Positions 38,461 to 49,237 of a DNA stretch of 64,000 bases are shown here, piece by piece (position 1 is the first letter of the stretch; each line of letters begins with the position of its first letter). Below the pieces are notes generated by a model. The model was given only the letters and a program-made list of their open reading frames with translations. It was not told where the DNA came from and searched no databases. The position numbers and the translations under genes are program-made. The stretch comes from Desulfobacteraceae bacterium (GTDB lineage: Bacteria; Desulfobacterota; Desulfobacteria; Desulfobacterales; UBA5616), in contig VMSV01000067.1 of NCBI GenBank assembly GCA_013791935.1, positions 1-64,000 on the forward strand, written 5' to 3'.

Positions 38461-39936
38461 ATGGTGAGAAAAACACTGATTCTTTCAACAAGCCTGTTTG
38501 TTTTGTTGCTTTTTCTGGGAGGCTGCAGCGATCCCAAGCCCGAGCCTTTTAAGACGGGAGAAATCGGCCCGAAAGAATACGATCCCGAAGTATGGGGGCA
38601 AACCTATCCCCTGCACTATGAGTCCTGGCTGAAGACCCAAGACCCCAAACCTGCGGGCAAGAGCCGGTATAAAAAGGGGTGGGATGATGACAAGATCGTT
38701 TACGACAAGCTTAGTGAGTTCCCATTTTTGGGACTTCTTTACAATGGGTGGGGCTTTGGCATTGAATACAACGAACCCAGAGGACATTTTTATGCGCTCG
38801 TCGATCAACTTGAAATCGATCCCAAGCGGGTGGCTCCAGGGGGTGCCTGCCTGGGGTGCAAAACCCCGGTTCACCGGGAAATGGTGGAAACCCACGGTTT
38901 GGACTACCTGAAGAAACCTTTTCTGGAAGCTGTGGCCATGCTGCCTGAGAAGCTTCAGAAACTCGGCCCCGCCTGCTACGACTGCCACCAGGCCAATCCC
39001 ATGACCCTTACCACTAAAAAAGCTCACCTGGAAAAAGGCCTGGCCATGATCGGCAAAACAGAACCTTCCCGCCAGGAACTGAGATCCCTGGCTTGCGCCC
39101 AGTGCCACATCACCTATGTCGTACCCAGGGACGAGAGCATGAAGGTCGCCGGGGACATCACCCTGCCCTGGAAGAACGCCAAATGGGGAGATATCTCCAT
39201 TGAAAGGATTATTGAGGATCTTTTATCGGACTATTCCCGGCAGGAATGGACTCAGAAAGTGACGGGTTTTAAAATGCCCTTTATCCGTCACCCCGAGTTC
39301 GAGGTGTTCAGCAAGGGCAGCGTCCATTTCAACGCCGGGGTGGCCTGCGCCGATTGCCACATGCCTTTCACCCGTTCAGGCGCATACAAGATTTCCGATC
39401 ACGACGTCACCAGTCCCTTAAAGGCCGACCTTCGGGCCTGTGCTCAGTGTCATACCCAGTCCAAGGAATGGCTCACGGAGAGAATTCACCATACCCAGGA
39501 CCGGACCGCTTCCCTCATTCTCCGGGCCGGATATTCCACAGCCACCTGCGCCAAACTCTTTGAAGCCCTGCACAATGTAAAAGCCAACGGCGCCGGAGTG
39601 GATAGTAAAATCTATGATCAAGCCAAAGATTTTTACATGCAGGCCTTTCTGCGTCTGGTGTTCATCAATGCGGAAAACTCCACGGGCTTCCACAATCCGG
39701 CTGAAGCAGGCCGGATTCTGGGGGATTCCATCGCCTTTGCCGGAAAATGCGAAGCGCTTCAGCGGCAATTGCTTGCGGGCGCTGGTCTGGATCCGGGTTT
39801 GGAAGTTGCCCTGGAAGCAGGCAAGTACTTAAACAATCGAGGCAAAAAAGGCCTCAACTTCAAACCGGAACAGGAAGTAAAAGACCCCTTCGGCACACAG
39901 GGGCAGTTTCTTTCCGATACGGCAAAAGGCCTTTAG
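38461..39936 (+). CDS. nrfA: Ammonia-forming cytochrome c nitrite reductase NrfA
   Basis: Active-site CLGCK plus CYDCH, CAQCH, CADCH, CAQCH. Confidence 0.95.
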   Translation: MVRKTLILSTSLFVLLLFLGGCSDPKPEPFKTGEIGPKEYDPEVWGQTYPLHYESWLKTQDPKPAGKSRYKKGWDDDKIVYDKLSEFPFLGLLYNGWGFGIEYNEPRGHFYALVDQLEIDPKRVAPGGACLGCKTPVHREMVETHGLDYLKKPFLEAVAMLPEKLQKLGPACYDCHQANPMTLTTKKAHLEKGLAMIGKTEPSRQELRSLACAQCHITYVVPRDESMKVAGDITLPWKNAKWGDISIERIIEDLLSDYSRQEWTQKVTGFKMPFIRHPEFEVFSKGSVHFNAGVACADCHMPFTRSGAYKISDHDVTSPLKADLRACAQCHTQSKEWLTERIHHTQDRTASLILRAGYSTATCAKLFEALHNVKANGAGVDSKIYDQAKDFYMQAFLRLVFINAENSTGFHNPAEAGRILGDSIAFAGKCEALQRQLLAGAGLDPGLEVALEAGKYLNNRGKKGLNFKPEQEVKDPFGTQGQFLSDTAKGL

Positions 39937-40053
39937 TGGAACAGGCTCTTGCGTGAGTGCCTCATCACTACCCATACGATTTCTTTTCAGAAAGTGGGGA
40001 AAATCGGTGAGATTTTCTCAGGATGAGCCGCTGGCTGAACGGCGCACCGGTCT

Positions 40054-40869
40054 TCACCGGGGTGAAGCGGCGTACTCGATCCGGGTCCAGTAGGCAACCT
40101 TTGCAATATCTTCAAGGCATTTTACCCAAAGGTCCCAGGTGTCCTTGTTCATTTCATCCATGGCAGCCGCTCCAGGTTGGGTCTGACCGGGGGCTTTGTT
40201 GAACTGCTGGGCCATGTTCATCATCCCCGCAATATCGCCCTTGGCCTTCATCTCTTGCATCTGTTTTTTCATATCTTGGGCCCGGGCCTTCTGGTTGGGG
40301 TCCGGGGCAAAGGCTGTGGTATTGGCCTTACCGTGGGCCTGATCATATGCTTTTCTGTAAATCTTCTCCCCTTCGGCTACGGTTCCGCCCTGGTCATCCG
40401 ATACCTGCCGGAAATACGCCAGGTGAAGATTTTTATATTGGTTCTCCAGCCCCTGGTATTCCACCTCTGAATGCTTGCCCATCATGAAGAGGCCCTTTAA
40501 TTCCCCCAGGGCCGGATGCATATTGCTGTCCGGTGTTTTTTCTTCAAACTTCACAAGGGGAACGGATCTTTCCGTTCCTTGGATCTTTGCAAAAAATCTC
40601 ATCTGATAGGCCTGCCTGTCCTCCTCCGGAAGAACTTCTATCCGGTCCCCATCCTTGCCGTTCTGCTCAAAGAATTTTTTCACCTTGTCTATACGGTCTT
40701 GGGTTAAAAGAAGGGTGTCATCTGTTTCAACGGCCTGGACTGCCCGGCTGTATTTGGGCATGGGATGACCCACGATCTCTTCTCCTTGATCGGCATAAAG
40801 TCCTGTCGCTGCTCCTGAAATATAAGTCAATCCTACCGCAATCGCCAACATCAGAGTTTTTTTCAACAT
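40054..40869 (-). CDS. Hypothetical exported protein
   Basis: Signal peptide MLKKTLMLAIAVGLTYISGAATGLYA; no recognised domain. Confidence 0.65.
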   Translation of the reverse strand: MLKKTLMLAIAVGLTYISGAATGLYADQGEEIVGHPMPKYSRAVQAVETDDTLLLTQDRIDKVKKFFEQNGKDGDRIEVLPEEDRQAYQMRFFAKIQGTERSVPLVKFEEKTPDSNMHPALGELKGLFMMGKHSEVEYQGLENQYKNLHLAYFRQVSDDQGGTVAEGEKIYRKAYDQAHGKANTTAFAPDPNQKARAQDMKKQMQEMKAKGDIAGMMNMAQQFNKAPGQTQPGAAAMDEMNKDTWDLWVKCLEDIAKVAYWTRIEYAASPR

Positions 40870-41042
40870 GGATTTCCTCCTTAAGGGTTGTAGGGGCCGG
40901 ATATTAAGTAGATTAATCTTGTTTTGTCAAAAGGAAATTGTCGGGGAAGACAAAAAGACCGGTTGATCTTTCTTGATGACAGGATGGGGCCTGATGCACC
41001 GGCAGAATCAGCTTGATTATCGTCGGCCCTGAATGGTAAGTT

Positions 41043-43121
41043 GTGCCATGCATGAATGGATCACTGAATTTCGGGATTAAGACGTGCGTATTGGAGAATC
41101 TTGTGTCTGAAAATGGGAGTAACATAAAATTGCTTACCCTTGAAACCATGGCCTTAAAGAACCGGGTGGCGGAACTGGAAGCCGAACTGGAGAAAATGGA
41201 GGGAGAAAACCACTCTCAAGGGCTTTTTCAAAACAACCATGCTGTGATGCTGTTGCTGGACCCGGAAAACGGGACCATCGTGAATGCCAATCCCGCAGCT
41301 TGTGCTTTCTATGGATGGACCCGGGATGAATTGTTGAAAAAGAAAATCTCCGATATCAACCCTTTAAGCCCCGAACATAGCCACGAAGAAATGGCTGCAG
41401 CCATGGCGGAAAAACGCAATTATTTCATTTTTCAGCACCGGCTGTCCAACGGCTTTCTTCGGGACGTGGAGGTTTACACCGGGCCGGTTCTAATGCAAGG
41501 CAGAACGCTTCTGTATTCCATTGTTCATGACATCACCGATAGACTTCAGGCCGAGCGCGCTTTGGCCGAAAGCGAAGAAAAATTCAGGCTTTCCTTTGGC
41601 GCAAGCCCGGATGCGGTGAGTGTGAGCCGATTTGATGATGGCCTGTACGTGGATGTTAACGAAGGCTTCACGCGATTAACCGGCTATACTCTCGAGGATG
41701 TTTTGGAGGACATCACCATTGCCAAGAGCATCTGGGAGAATCCCGATGACCGGAATATCTTGATCCGGAGCATTCGGGAAAAAGGGTATTGTGAAAACCT
41801 TCAGGCGAGATTTCGTAAAAAAGATGGCAGTTCCATCACCGGCCTCATGTCCGCCAGGGTCATTTCCATCCACGATGTTCCCCATACGATTTCCATTACC
41901 CGAGACATGACGGAGCGATTAAAAGCTGAAGAAACTCAAAAAAAGCTGGAAGACCAGCTTCATCAGGCCCAACGCCTGGAATCAATCGGTAGGCTGGCCG
42001 GTGGCATCGCCCATGATTTCAACAACCTTTTGACCATTGTTTTAGGATATGCCGAACTCATCCTCGAAAATCTATCCCCCGATCACCCCCATGGCGAACA
42101 TCTTAAGGAAATCTACTCCGCAGCCCTAAGAGCCAGGAATTTAACTCGCCAACTCCTGGCTTTCGGCCGAAAACAAATCCTTTCCATGTCCACCATGGAC
42201 ATGAATGGCATTATCCGGGACTTTAAAAGTCTCTTGGAACGCGTCATCGGAGAGGATATCACCCTGGACCTGGCGCTTTCCAAAAAATCTTTAGTGGTTC
42301 AAGCCGACGCGTCTCAATTGGAACAAGTATTGATGAATCTTTCCATCAATGCCCGGGATGCCATGGCGGAAGGGGGAACCCTGACCCTTGAAACCGCTGC
42401 CGTAACCCTGGATGAATCCTACGCAGAATTGAAAAACGATGTTACTCCGGGTGATTACGTCATGATCAGCGTGAGCGACACGGGCTCGGGTATGGAAAAA
42501 GACGTTCTGGAGTCCATGTTTGAGCCGTTTTTCACCACCAAGGACATGGACAAGGGAACAGGATTGGGGCTTGCCATGGTCTATGGCATTATCAAGCAGC
42601 ACAACGGCCATCTCTGGGTATACAGCGAGCCGAGACGGGGAACTACGTTTAAAATTTACCTGCCTTTGTATTCCGGTACAGGGGACGCAATAGAGAAGCA
42701 AGAGGTTAAGCCCCTTTCGGTATTTGGCTCGGCAACAATTTTGGTTCTTGAAGACGACCCAACCGTTCGCGAATTGGCCGCAGGCATTCTAAAGCGCGGC
42801 GGGTATCAGGTGATCACCCCGGATTCTGTGGAGGATGCCATCAAGCAATCCGAAAGCTACCCTGACCCCATCCACATGGTCCTTTCCGATGTTGTCATGC
42901 CGGGAATGAAAGGGCCGGAGGTTTTTGCCATCATCCGCAAGCACCATCCCGAGGCCAAAGTGCTGTATATGTCGGGGTACACGAATAATGTAATTGTAAG
43001 ACAGGGTGTTTTAAAGGAAAACATCGCTTTCATCCAGAAACCGTTTTCTGTTCAAGCATTGCTGGAAAAAGTCCATCAAATCCTTGCCCAAGCAAAGCCT
43101 CGCGAAGAGCGGGTCATCTGA
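41043..43121 (+). CDS. PAS-PAS hybrid histidine kinase with C-terminal receiver (start uncertain)
   Basis: GGIAHDFNNLLTIVLGYAEL H-box, GTGLGLAMVYGI G-box, receiver VLEDDPTVRELA...MVLSDVVMP. Confidence 0.9.
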   Translation: MPCMNGSLNFGIKTCVLENLVSENGSNIKLLTLETMALKNRVAELEAELEKMEGENHSQGLFQNNHAVMLLLDPENGTIVNANPAACAFYGWTRDELLKKKISDINPLSPEHSHEEMAAAMAEKRNYFIFQHRLSNGFLRDVEVYTGPVLMQGRTLLYSIVHDITDRLQAERALAESEEKFRLSFGASPDAVSVSRFDDGLYVDVNEGFTRLTGYTLEDVLEDITIAKSIWENPDDRNILIRSIREKGYCENLQARFRKKDGSSITGLMSARVISIHDVPHTISITRDMTERLKAEETQKKLEDQLHQAQRLESIGRLAGGIAHDFNNLLTIVLGYAELILENLSPDHPHGEHLKEIYSAALRARNLTRQLLAFGRKQILSMSTMDMNGIIRDFKSLLERVIGEDITLDLALSKKSLVVQADASQLEQVLMNLSINARDAMAEGGTLTLETAAVTLDESYAELKNDVTPGDYVMISVSDTGSGMEKDVLESMFEPFFTTKDMDKGTGLGLAMVYGIIKQHNGHLWVYSEPRRGTTFKIYLPLYSGTGDAIEKQEVKPLSVFGSATILVLEDDPTVRELAAGILKRGGYQVITPDSVEDAIKQSESYPDPIHMVLSDVVMPGMKGPEVFAIIRKHHPEAKVLYMSGYTNNVIVRQGVLKENIAFIQKPFSVQALLEKVHQILAQAKPREERVI

Positions 43122-43187
43122 AGATAAACAGGCTTCCGAACCCACTGAACCAAACACCCCGCAAACGGAAAAACCGGAGAAGACGCT

Positions 43188-43742
43188 ATGAAAGATATCG
43201 TGAACCTGCTGTTTGAAGCCAGGAAATTGAAGCACATTAGAAGATCCGGCTATGATTTTCTTGAGGCCGGAGGGGAGACCGTGGCGGAACACTCCTTCAT
43301 GACCGCCTTTATCGCCTTTGTCATGGCACGGATCCATCCGGAACTCAGCGCGGAAAGACTCACGGCCCTGTGCCTGCTTCATGACCTTCCCGAAGCTCGC
43401 ATCGGTGATCTGAACTATGTGCAGAAATTCTATGTTCAGGCGGATGAGGAAAAAGCCATGCTGGACAGCACAGAGCATTTACCCTTCGGCGGCATCATGA
43501 GAGACCTTGTCGATGAATTCAACCGTGGGGAAACCATGGAAGCAAAACTCGCAAGGGATGCAGACCAACTCTCCCTTTTGCTGGACTTAAAAGCCCTGAA
43601 GGATGCCGGGCATCTCCCGGCTGACAAATGGGTTCCCCATGTGGTGGAAAGGCTTATAACCGAGACGGGAAAGGCGCTTTCTAAAACAATTTTACAGACC
43701 GATAGCGATGCCTGGTGGTTGTCGAAATTCAGCCATAAATAG
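43188..43742 (+). CDS. HD-domain hydrolase (YfbR-like 5'-deoxynucleotidase family)
   Basis: RRSGYDFLEAGGETVAEHSFMTAF...LCLLHDLPEARIGD. Confidence 0.85.
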   Translation: MKDIVNLLFEARKLKHIRRSGYDFLEAGGETVAEHSFMTAFIAFVMARIHPELSAERLTALCLLHDLPEARIGDLNYVQKFYVQADEEKAMLDSTEHLPFGGIMRDLVDEFNRGETMEAKLARDADQLSLLLDLKALKDAGHLPADKWVPHVVERLITETGKALSKTILQTDSDAWWLSKFSHK

Positions 43743-43919
43743 GGTTTTGGTTCAGGCCTTTCCCATCCTTCAATGATTATCTATTTATAATGTCAAGATA
43801 TTTTACATTCATGGCAGTTAAAACCTGTTGACAAAGTAAAAGGAATGAAACTAAAGGTGTTTTTTGATTTTTGCATAGCAGGCGATGAAGAGAAGTAATC
43901 TTTAGAATGGGAGGAAAAA

Positions 43920-44561
43920 ATGGATTGGCTGCTGGACACGATTAAATCTTCTGTGGGCAAAAAACTATTGATGGCGTTTACGGGACTTTGCTTCATGGGT
44001 TTTCTGGGAGTCCATCTTGCCGGGAATCTCACCCTGTATGGAGGAAAGCTTCTTTTCAATGCTTATGCCGAACATCTTCACGCGTTGGGCCCCCTGATTG
44101 TGGTGGCTGAATGGGTTCTTCTGACTCTGGCCTTTACCCATGTAATCGCAGGGGCCACCTTGTTTTATCAGAATTTTACGGCAAGACCGGTTCGGTATGA
44201 AGCCTCAAAATCAGCGGGTGGAAAAACCCTTGCCTCTGCCACCATGCCCTATACCGGTGCTTTGATACTTATCTTTGTGGTAATTCATCTGATCAATTTC
44301 CATTTTGTGGACAAAACCACCACCACCATTTACGACATCGTCACCACCGCGTTTTCAAACCCCCTGTACGTGGGTTTTTATGTTGTCATGATGGCCGCCG
44401 TGGGCCTTCATGTGAGCCATGGGTTCTGGAGCCTGTTTCAAACCCTGGGGGCCAGCCATCCCAAGTATTTCCCTGCCATTGAAAAGCTGGGCCTTTTGAT
44501 CAGCGTGGTCTTTGGCCTAGGATTCGGTCTGATTCCGATTTACCTGTCGGTTTTCATATAA
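43920..44561 (+). CDS. sdhC: Succinate dehydrogenase/fumarate reductase cytochrome b subunit
   Basis: b558-type; [24 protein letters not shown]; followed by sdhA and sdhB. Confidence 0.9.
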   Translation: MDWLLDTIKSSVGKKLLMAFTGLCFMGFLGVHLAGNLTLYGGKLLFNAYAEHLHALGPLIVVAEWVLLTLAFTHVIAGATLFYQNFTARPVRYEASKSAGGKTLASATMPYTGALILIFVVIHLINFHFVDKTTTTIYDIVTTAFSNPLYVGFYVVMMAAVGLHVSHGFWSLFQTLGASHPKYFPAIEKLGLLISVVFGLGFGLIPIYLSVFI

Positions 44562-44572
44562 GGAGAAAACAC

Positions 44573-46486
44573 ATGCAGCTTGATGCGAAAATTCCCGGAG
44601 GCCCCATTACGGAAAAATGGGACCGCCACCGGTTTGAACTGAAGCTGGTCAACCCGGCAAACAAGAGAAAATTCACCGTCATCGTGGTGGGAACCGGCCT
44701 GGCCGGCGGGTCCGCCTCGGCCAGCCTGGCTGAGCTGGGGTACAATGTCAAAACCTTCTGCATTCAAGACAGCCCCCGAAGGGCCCATAGTATAGCAGCC
44801 CAGGGAGGCATCAATGCTTCCAAAAATTATCAGAATGACGGGGACAGTGTCCGGCGGTTGTTTTATGATACGGTGAAGGGCGGGGATTTCAGGGCCAGGG
44901 AAGGCAATATTTACCGGCTTGCCCAGGTGAGCGAAAACATCATCGATCAGTGTGTGGCCCAGGGAGTTCCCTTTGCCAGGGAATATGGCGGCACGCTTGC
45001 CAACCGATCCTTCGGAGGCGCCCAGGTTTCCAGAACCTTCTATGCCAGGGGGCAGACCGGCCAGCAGTTGCTTCTGGGGGCATACAGCGCTCTTTCCCGG
45101 CAGATCGCTACGGGGAAGGTGAAAATGTTTCCACGAAGGGAGATGATGGATCTGGTTCTCGTGAACGGCCAGGCCCGTGGGATCATTACCCGGAATCTTG
45201 TCACCGGAGCCCTGGAATCCCATTCGGCGGATGCGGTGGTCCTGGCCACGGGCGGTTACGGAAACGTCTTTTTTCTGTCCACCAATGCAACCTCCTGCAA
45301 TGTCGGGGCCGCCCATATCGCCTATAAAAAAGGGGCTGTTTTCGCCAACCCCTGTTTTACACAAATTCACCCCACCTGCATCCCCCAGTCCGGCGACTTC
45401 CAGTCCAAACTCACCCTCATGAGTGAAAGCCTGAGAAATGACGGAAGGGTCTGGGTTCCGAAAAAACCGGGGGATGACAGAAGGCCGGAGAACATTCCCG
45501 AATCCGACAGGAATTACTACCTGGAAATCAAATACCCCAGCTTCGGGAACCTGGTTCCCAGGGACGTGGCCTCACGGAATGCAAAGGACCAATGCGATGC
45601 AGGGTTTGGTGTGGGTCCCGGGAAATACGCAGTTTACCTGGATTTTAAAGATGCCATTGGCCGGGACGGCAAAGAAGTCATCAAAAAGAAATACGGCAAT
45701 CTCTTTGACATGTATGAGAACATCACCGGGGACAACCCCTATGACACCCCCATGATGATCTACCCCGCCTCCCACTATACCATGGGCGGACTTTGGGTGG
45801 ACTACAACCTCATGAGCACCATTCCCGGTCTCTTTGTCCTGGGGGAAGCGAATTTTTCCGATCACGGGGCCAACCGTCTGGGGGCAAGTGCTTTGATGCA
45901 GGGCCTGGCGGACGGATATTTTGTCATCCCCTACACCATCGGCGGCTATCTGGCCGGAACGCCTCTATCCGAAGTCTCGGAAAATCACGCTGAATTCAAA
46001 AACGCCGAAGGCACTGTTGCCAACTATATCAGGGACCTCATGTCCATCAAGGGGAACCGCACGGCCAATGACCTTCACCGGGAACTGGGCCAGATCATGT
46101 GGGACTACTGCGGCATGGCCAGAAATGAAGAAGGGCTCAAAAAAGCCATCGGCCTCATTGGTAATCTGAAAACAGAATTCAAACAAAATCTCATGGTGCC
46201 GGGCCAAGACAAGGATTTCAACTCCAGCCTGCAAAAGGCCACCAGGGTTGAAGCCTTCATCGAGTTCGGCGAGCTGATGGTCATGGACGCCCTGGCCCGA
46301 AAGGAATCCTGCGGCGGCCACTTCAATGAGGCCTATCAGACCGAGGAAGGTGAAGCTTTGCGGGATGATGAAAATTTCTGCCATGTTTCGGTGTGGGATT
46401 ATGCGGGAGCCGGCAAGGACCCTGCCTTTCACAAGGAGCCCCTGGTTTTTGAGAATGTGAAATTGACGCAAAGGAGTTACAAATGA
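44573..46486 (+). CDS. sdhA: Succinate dehydrogenase/fumarate reductase flavoprotein
   Basis: [41 protein letters not shown] motifs. Confidence 0.95.
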   Translation: MQLDAKIPGGPITEKWDRHRFELKLVNPANKRKFTVIVVGTGLAGGSASASLAELGYNVKTFCIQDSPRRAHSIAAQGGINASKNYQNDGDSVRRLFYDTVKGGDFRAREGNIYRLAQVSENIIDQCVAQGVPFAREYGGTLANRSFGGAQVSRTFYARGQTGQQLLLGAYSALSRQIATGKVKMFPRREMMDLVLVNGQARGIITRNLVTGALESHSADAVVLATGGYGNVFFLSTNATSCNVGAAHIAYKKGAVFANPCFTQIHPTCIPQSGDFQSKLTLMSESLRNDGRVWVPKKPGDDRRPENIPESDRNYYLEIKYPSFGNLVPRDVASRNAKDQCDAGFGVGPGKYAVYLDFKDAIGRDGKEVIKKKYGNLFDMYENITGDNPYDTPMMIYPASHYTMGGLWVDYNLMSTIPGLFVLGEANFSDHGANRLGASALMQGLADGYFVIPYTIGGYLAGTPLSEVSENHAEFKNAEGTVANYIRDLMSIKGNRTANDLHRELGQIMWDYCGMARNEEGLKKAIGLIGNLKTEFKQNLMVPGQDKDFNSSLQKATRVEAFIEFGELMVMDALARKESCGGHFNEAYQTEEGEALRDDENFCHVSVWDYAGAGKDPAFHKEPLVFENVKLTQRSYK

Positions 46487-47259
46487 CGGCCCTGAATGAA
46501 AAAACCATCAATATTACATTAAAGGTCTGGCGCCAGGAGGGGCCCAAGGTAAAAGGCCGGCTGGAAACCATTCCGGTTGCGGGAATTTCCACCCACATGT
46601 CTTTTCTGGAAATGATGGATGTGGTCAATGAGGACCTGTCCAAAAAAGGGAAAGTTCCCATTGAATTCGATCACGACTGCAGGGAAGGCATTTGTGGTTG
46701 CTGCGGTGCTGTGGTCAACGGAACGGCCCACGGTCCGGAAAAAGGCATGACCCTGTGCCAGCTTCACATGCGAAAATTCAAAGACGGAGACATGATTGTG
46801 GTTGAACCCTGGCGTTCCAGGGCTTTCCCCATTATCAAAGATCTGATTGTAGACCGGGGCGCCCTGGATAAAATCATTCAGGCCGGGGGCTATGTTTCCG
46901 TGAATACCGGCGGGGCTCCCGACGGAAATGCCATTCCCATCGCTCAGGAAACCGCAGAAACCGCCATGGATGCCGCGGCCTGCATCGGGTGCGGAGCCTG
47001 TGTGGCGGCTTGCCCCAATGCTTCAGCCATGCTGTTTGTGAGCGCCAAGGTGTCCCATCTGGCCTTGCTGCCCCAGGGAAAACCCGAGGCGGCGAAACGG
47101 GTCATCGCCATGTTGAAAACCATGGATACCTGCGGCTTCGGCAACTGCGGGAATCACCGGGAATGCGAGGCGGTTTGCCCCAAGCAAATCTCCATCTCCC
47201 ACATCGCAAGGCTGAACCGGGAGTATATGAAGGCGGAATTGTTCTCGGAATTTAAATAG
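46483..47259 (+). CDS. sdhB: Succinate dehydrogenase/fumarate reductase Fe-S subunit
   Basis: [11 protein letters not shown] 2Fe-2S motif, [14 protein letters not shown] 4Fe-4S motif. Confidence 0.95.
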   Translation: MTALNEKTINITLKVWRQEGPKVKGRLETIPVAGISTHMSFLEMMDVVNEDLSKKGKVPIEFDHDCREGICGCCGAVVNGTAHGPEKGMTLCQLHMRKFKDGDMIVVEPWRSRAFPIIKDLIVDRGALDKIIQAGGYVSVNTGGAPDGNAIPIAQETAETAMDAAACIGCGACVAACPNASAMLFVSAKVSHLALLPQGKPEAAKRVIAMLKTMDTCGFGNCGNHRECEAVCPKQISISHIARLNREYMKAELFSEFK

Positions 47260-47298
47260 TGTTATACAGAAACGGCTAATTCGCCCAATTTCTGCGTT

Positions 47299-47357
47299 GG
47301 ATAAAAATTTTAATTCTCAAAATACTTAGAGTATTCCTGCGGTTAAAATTTTTATCC
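47299..47357. repeat. Inverted repeat GGATAAAAATTTTAA...TTAAAATTTTTATCC
   Basis: Perfect 15-bp arms (47299-47313, 47343-47357), with imperfect outer symmetry. Confidence 0.8.
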
Positions 47358-47416
47358 GCCTTGAACTTGAACAAATTTTCTCGTTTCTAGATAAACAGAA
47401 AATAGGAGGAATCTTT

Positions 47417-47704
47417 GTGGCAAGTGACCCCATCCATCCCACACGCAATCAAAAAATCTTTGACCTGGGGCTTTCCGTTGAAACCGTATCCCTGTATCTT
47501 TTGTGCTGCGGATTAACGGATGAGGGAAGAAGGGTTTCCTTTAAGGAAATTCAAAGCCTCTGGAATTCCAGTGAAGAAGCCCTCCAATCCTCCCTGGCGG
47601 ATCTTGAAAAAAGGAATATCCTTCGAAAAATCCTCTCGGACCAGGACGGTCATGGAATCTACGGGGTCATGGGGCCTGATAAATGGGGTTTATCCCCGGT
47701 CTGA
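47417..47704 (+). CDS. Small winged-helix-like hypothetical protein
   Basis: 95-aa ORF; VSFKEIQSLWNSSEEALQSSLADLEKRNILRKI wHTH-like. Confidence 0.55.
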   Translation: MASDPIHPTRNQKIFDLGLSVETVSLYLLCCGLTDEGRRVSFKEIQSLWNSSEEALQSSLADLEKRNILRKILSDQDGHGIYGVMGPDKWGLSPV

Positions 47705-48097
47705 AATGACCTTGCTGACCACTTTCTGAATGATATTGTCTGGCACATTCGATCGCATTCCCGAACAGAACCCGGCCATGATGTGCCAGTTGGCCGCGTC
47801 CTTCAGAACCGCTTCTATGAAGGGCCAGGCCTTGCACATTTTCGGCTTCACCGGGTGAATGGTGCAAAGATCCTCCTTGAAAAAAACACAGAATCCGTTT
47901 TCCACCTGGGCGAGCAACGGCCGGTTTCCTGACATTCTGCAGTATCGTTCAACAAAGGTGTTCTCATCCACCTTCAGGTATTCGGAAATGGCGGTGATGT
48001 CCTCGGAAAGCACGTACGCTCCCCCGTACCCCCGGCAACACTCTCCGCATTGCTTGCATTTGAAAAGATCCGACGGCATGATGGATCTAAAGGGCAT
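47690..48097 (-). CDS. YkgJ-family cysteine-cluster protein
   Basis: FKCKQCGECCRGYGG; CTIHPVKPKMCKAWPF. Confidence 0.88.
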   Translation of the reverse strand: MPFRSIMPSDLFKCKQCGECCRGYGGAYVLSEDITAISEYLKVDENTFVERYCRMSGNRPLLAQVENGFCVFFKEDLCTIHPVKPKMCKAWPFIEAVLKDAANWHIMAGFCSGMRSNVPDNIIQKVVSKVISDRG

Positions 48098-48686
48098 ATC
48101 GGCCCTCCATAGCCCTTTTCAGCGTGACCTGGTCAATGTATTTCAGGTCCCCGCCAATGGGTACACCGGATGCGATTCTGGTGATTCGGACCCCGGATTC
48201 TTTGAGGCGATCCGAAAGAAAGGAAGCTGTGGTTTCCCCCTCCAGGCTGGTACCCGTGGCCAGAATCACCTCTTCCGTTTTCTCCTCGTGAAGCCGGTCC
48301 AGGAGCTCCCGGATTCTTATTTTATCCGGGCCAACCCCGTCCATGGGGGATAAAACCCCTTGCAAAATATGGTATCTGCCCCGAAAGGCCCCGGATTTTT
48401 CAATGGCCACCATATCCGCCGGCTGCTCCACCACGCAAAGCACATGGGGCATACGTGCCGGGTTTTCGCAGATATCACAAACCGGTTTGTCGCTTAATCC
48501 AAAGCACTTCGAGCAGAACCTGATATGTTCCTTCACCATGGCGATGCTCCGGGCCAGCTTCTCCGCTTCGGCTTTAGGCGATTTTAAAATATGAAGCGCC
48601 AGTCTTTCACCTGTTTTAACCCCGATTCCCGGGAGTTTTGCTATGCAGTCTATGAGATCAAGAATGGGCTTGGGATAGTAATGCAT
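48087..48686 (-). CDS. recR: Recombination protein RecR
   Basis: LPGIGVKTGERLALHIL; zinc finger CSKCFGLSDKPVCDIC; Toprim. Confidence 0.95.
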   Translation of the reverse strand: MHYYPKPILDLIDCIAKLPGIGVKTGERLALHILKSPKAEAEKLARSIAMVKEHIRFCSKCFGLSDKPVCDICENPARMPHVLCVVEQPADMVAIEKSGAFRGRYHILQGVLSPMDGVGPDKIRIRELLDRLHEEKTEEVILATGTSLEGETTASFLSDRLKESGVRITRIASGVPIGGDLKYIDQVTLKRAMEGRYAL

Positions 48687-48723
48687 GTTTCTGGCGCCTC
48701 TTTTTTGGTCGTTGGATCAGGGG

Positions 48724-49053
48724 TTACATCAAACCGGGGATATTCAAGCCTCCTGTGAGCTTTCCCATCTCAGAGGATACCATTTCCTGGGATTTGGCCA
48801 GGGCGTCGTTGACGGCAGCCAGAATCAAATCCTGGAGCATGTCCACATCTTCAGGATCCACCACTTCTTTTTCTATTCGAATGGATATCACCTGCTGTTT
48901 GCCATTGGCCACCACTTTGACCATGCCACCCCCCGCACTGGCTTCCATGGTTCTTTCACCCAGTTCTTCCTGAAGCTTCATCATCTCGGCCTGAAGCTTC
49001 TGGGCCTGTTTCATCATGCCTCCCATTTGGCCAAAATTACCCATTTTTTTCAT
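48724..49053 (-). CDS. YbaB/EbfC nucleoid-associated protein
   Basis: [42 protein letters not shown]. Confidence 0.93.
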   Translation of the reverse strand: MKKMGNFGQMGGMMKQAQKLQAEMMKLQEELGERTMEASAGGGMVKVVANGKQQVISIRIEKEVVDPEDVDMLQDLILAAVNDALAKSQEMVSSEMGKLTGGLNIPGLM

Positions 49054-49237
49054 CGCAATAAACTCCTTTCCCGGGTTGTTTAAACCCTCTATCCCGATTC
49101 CGGGCCGGCTTATGATTTCAATTCTCATTCAAGATGACACCACGGCGGCCAGAAGAAGGCGACGCAGGTGTACGTGTTTGTACATCAAGAAACCTTGGAC
49201 GCAGCCAACAAAGGTGCCGCTTGAATGCGAATTGAAA

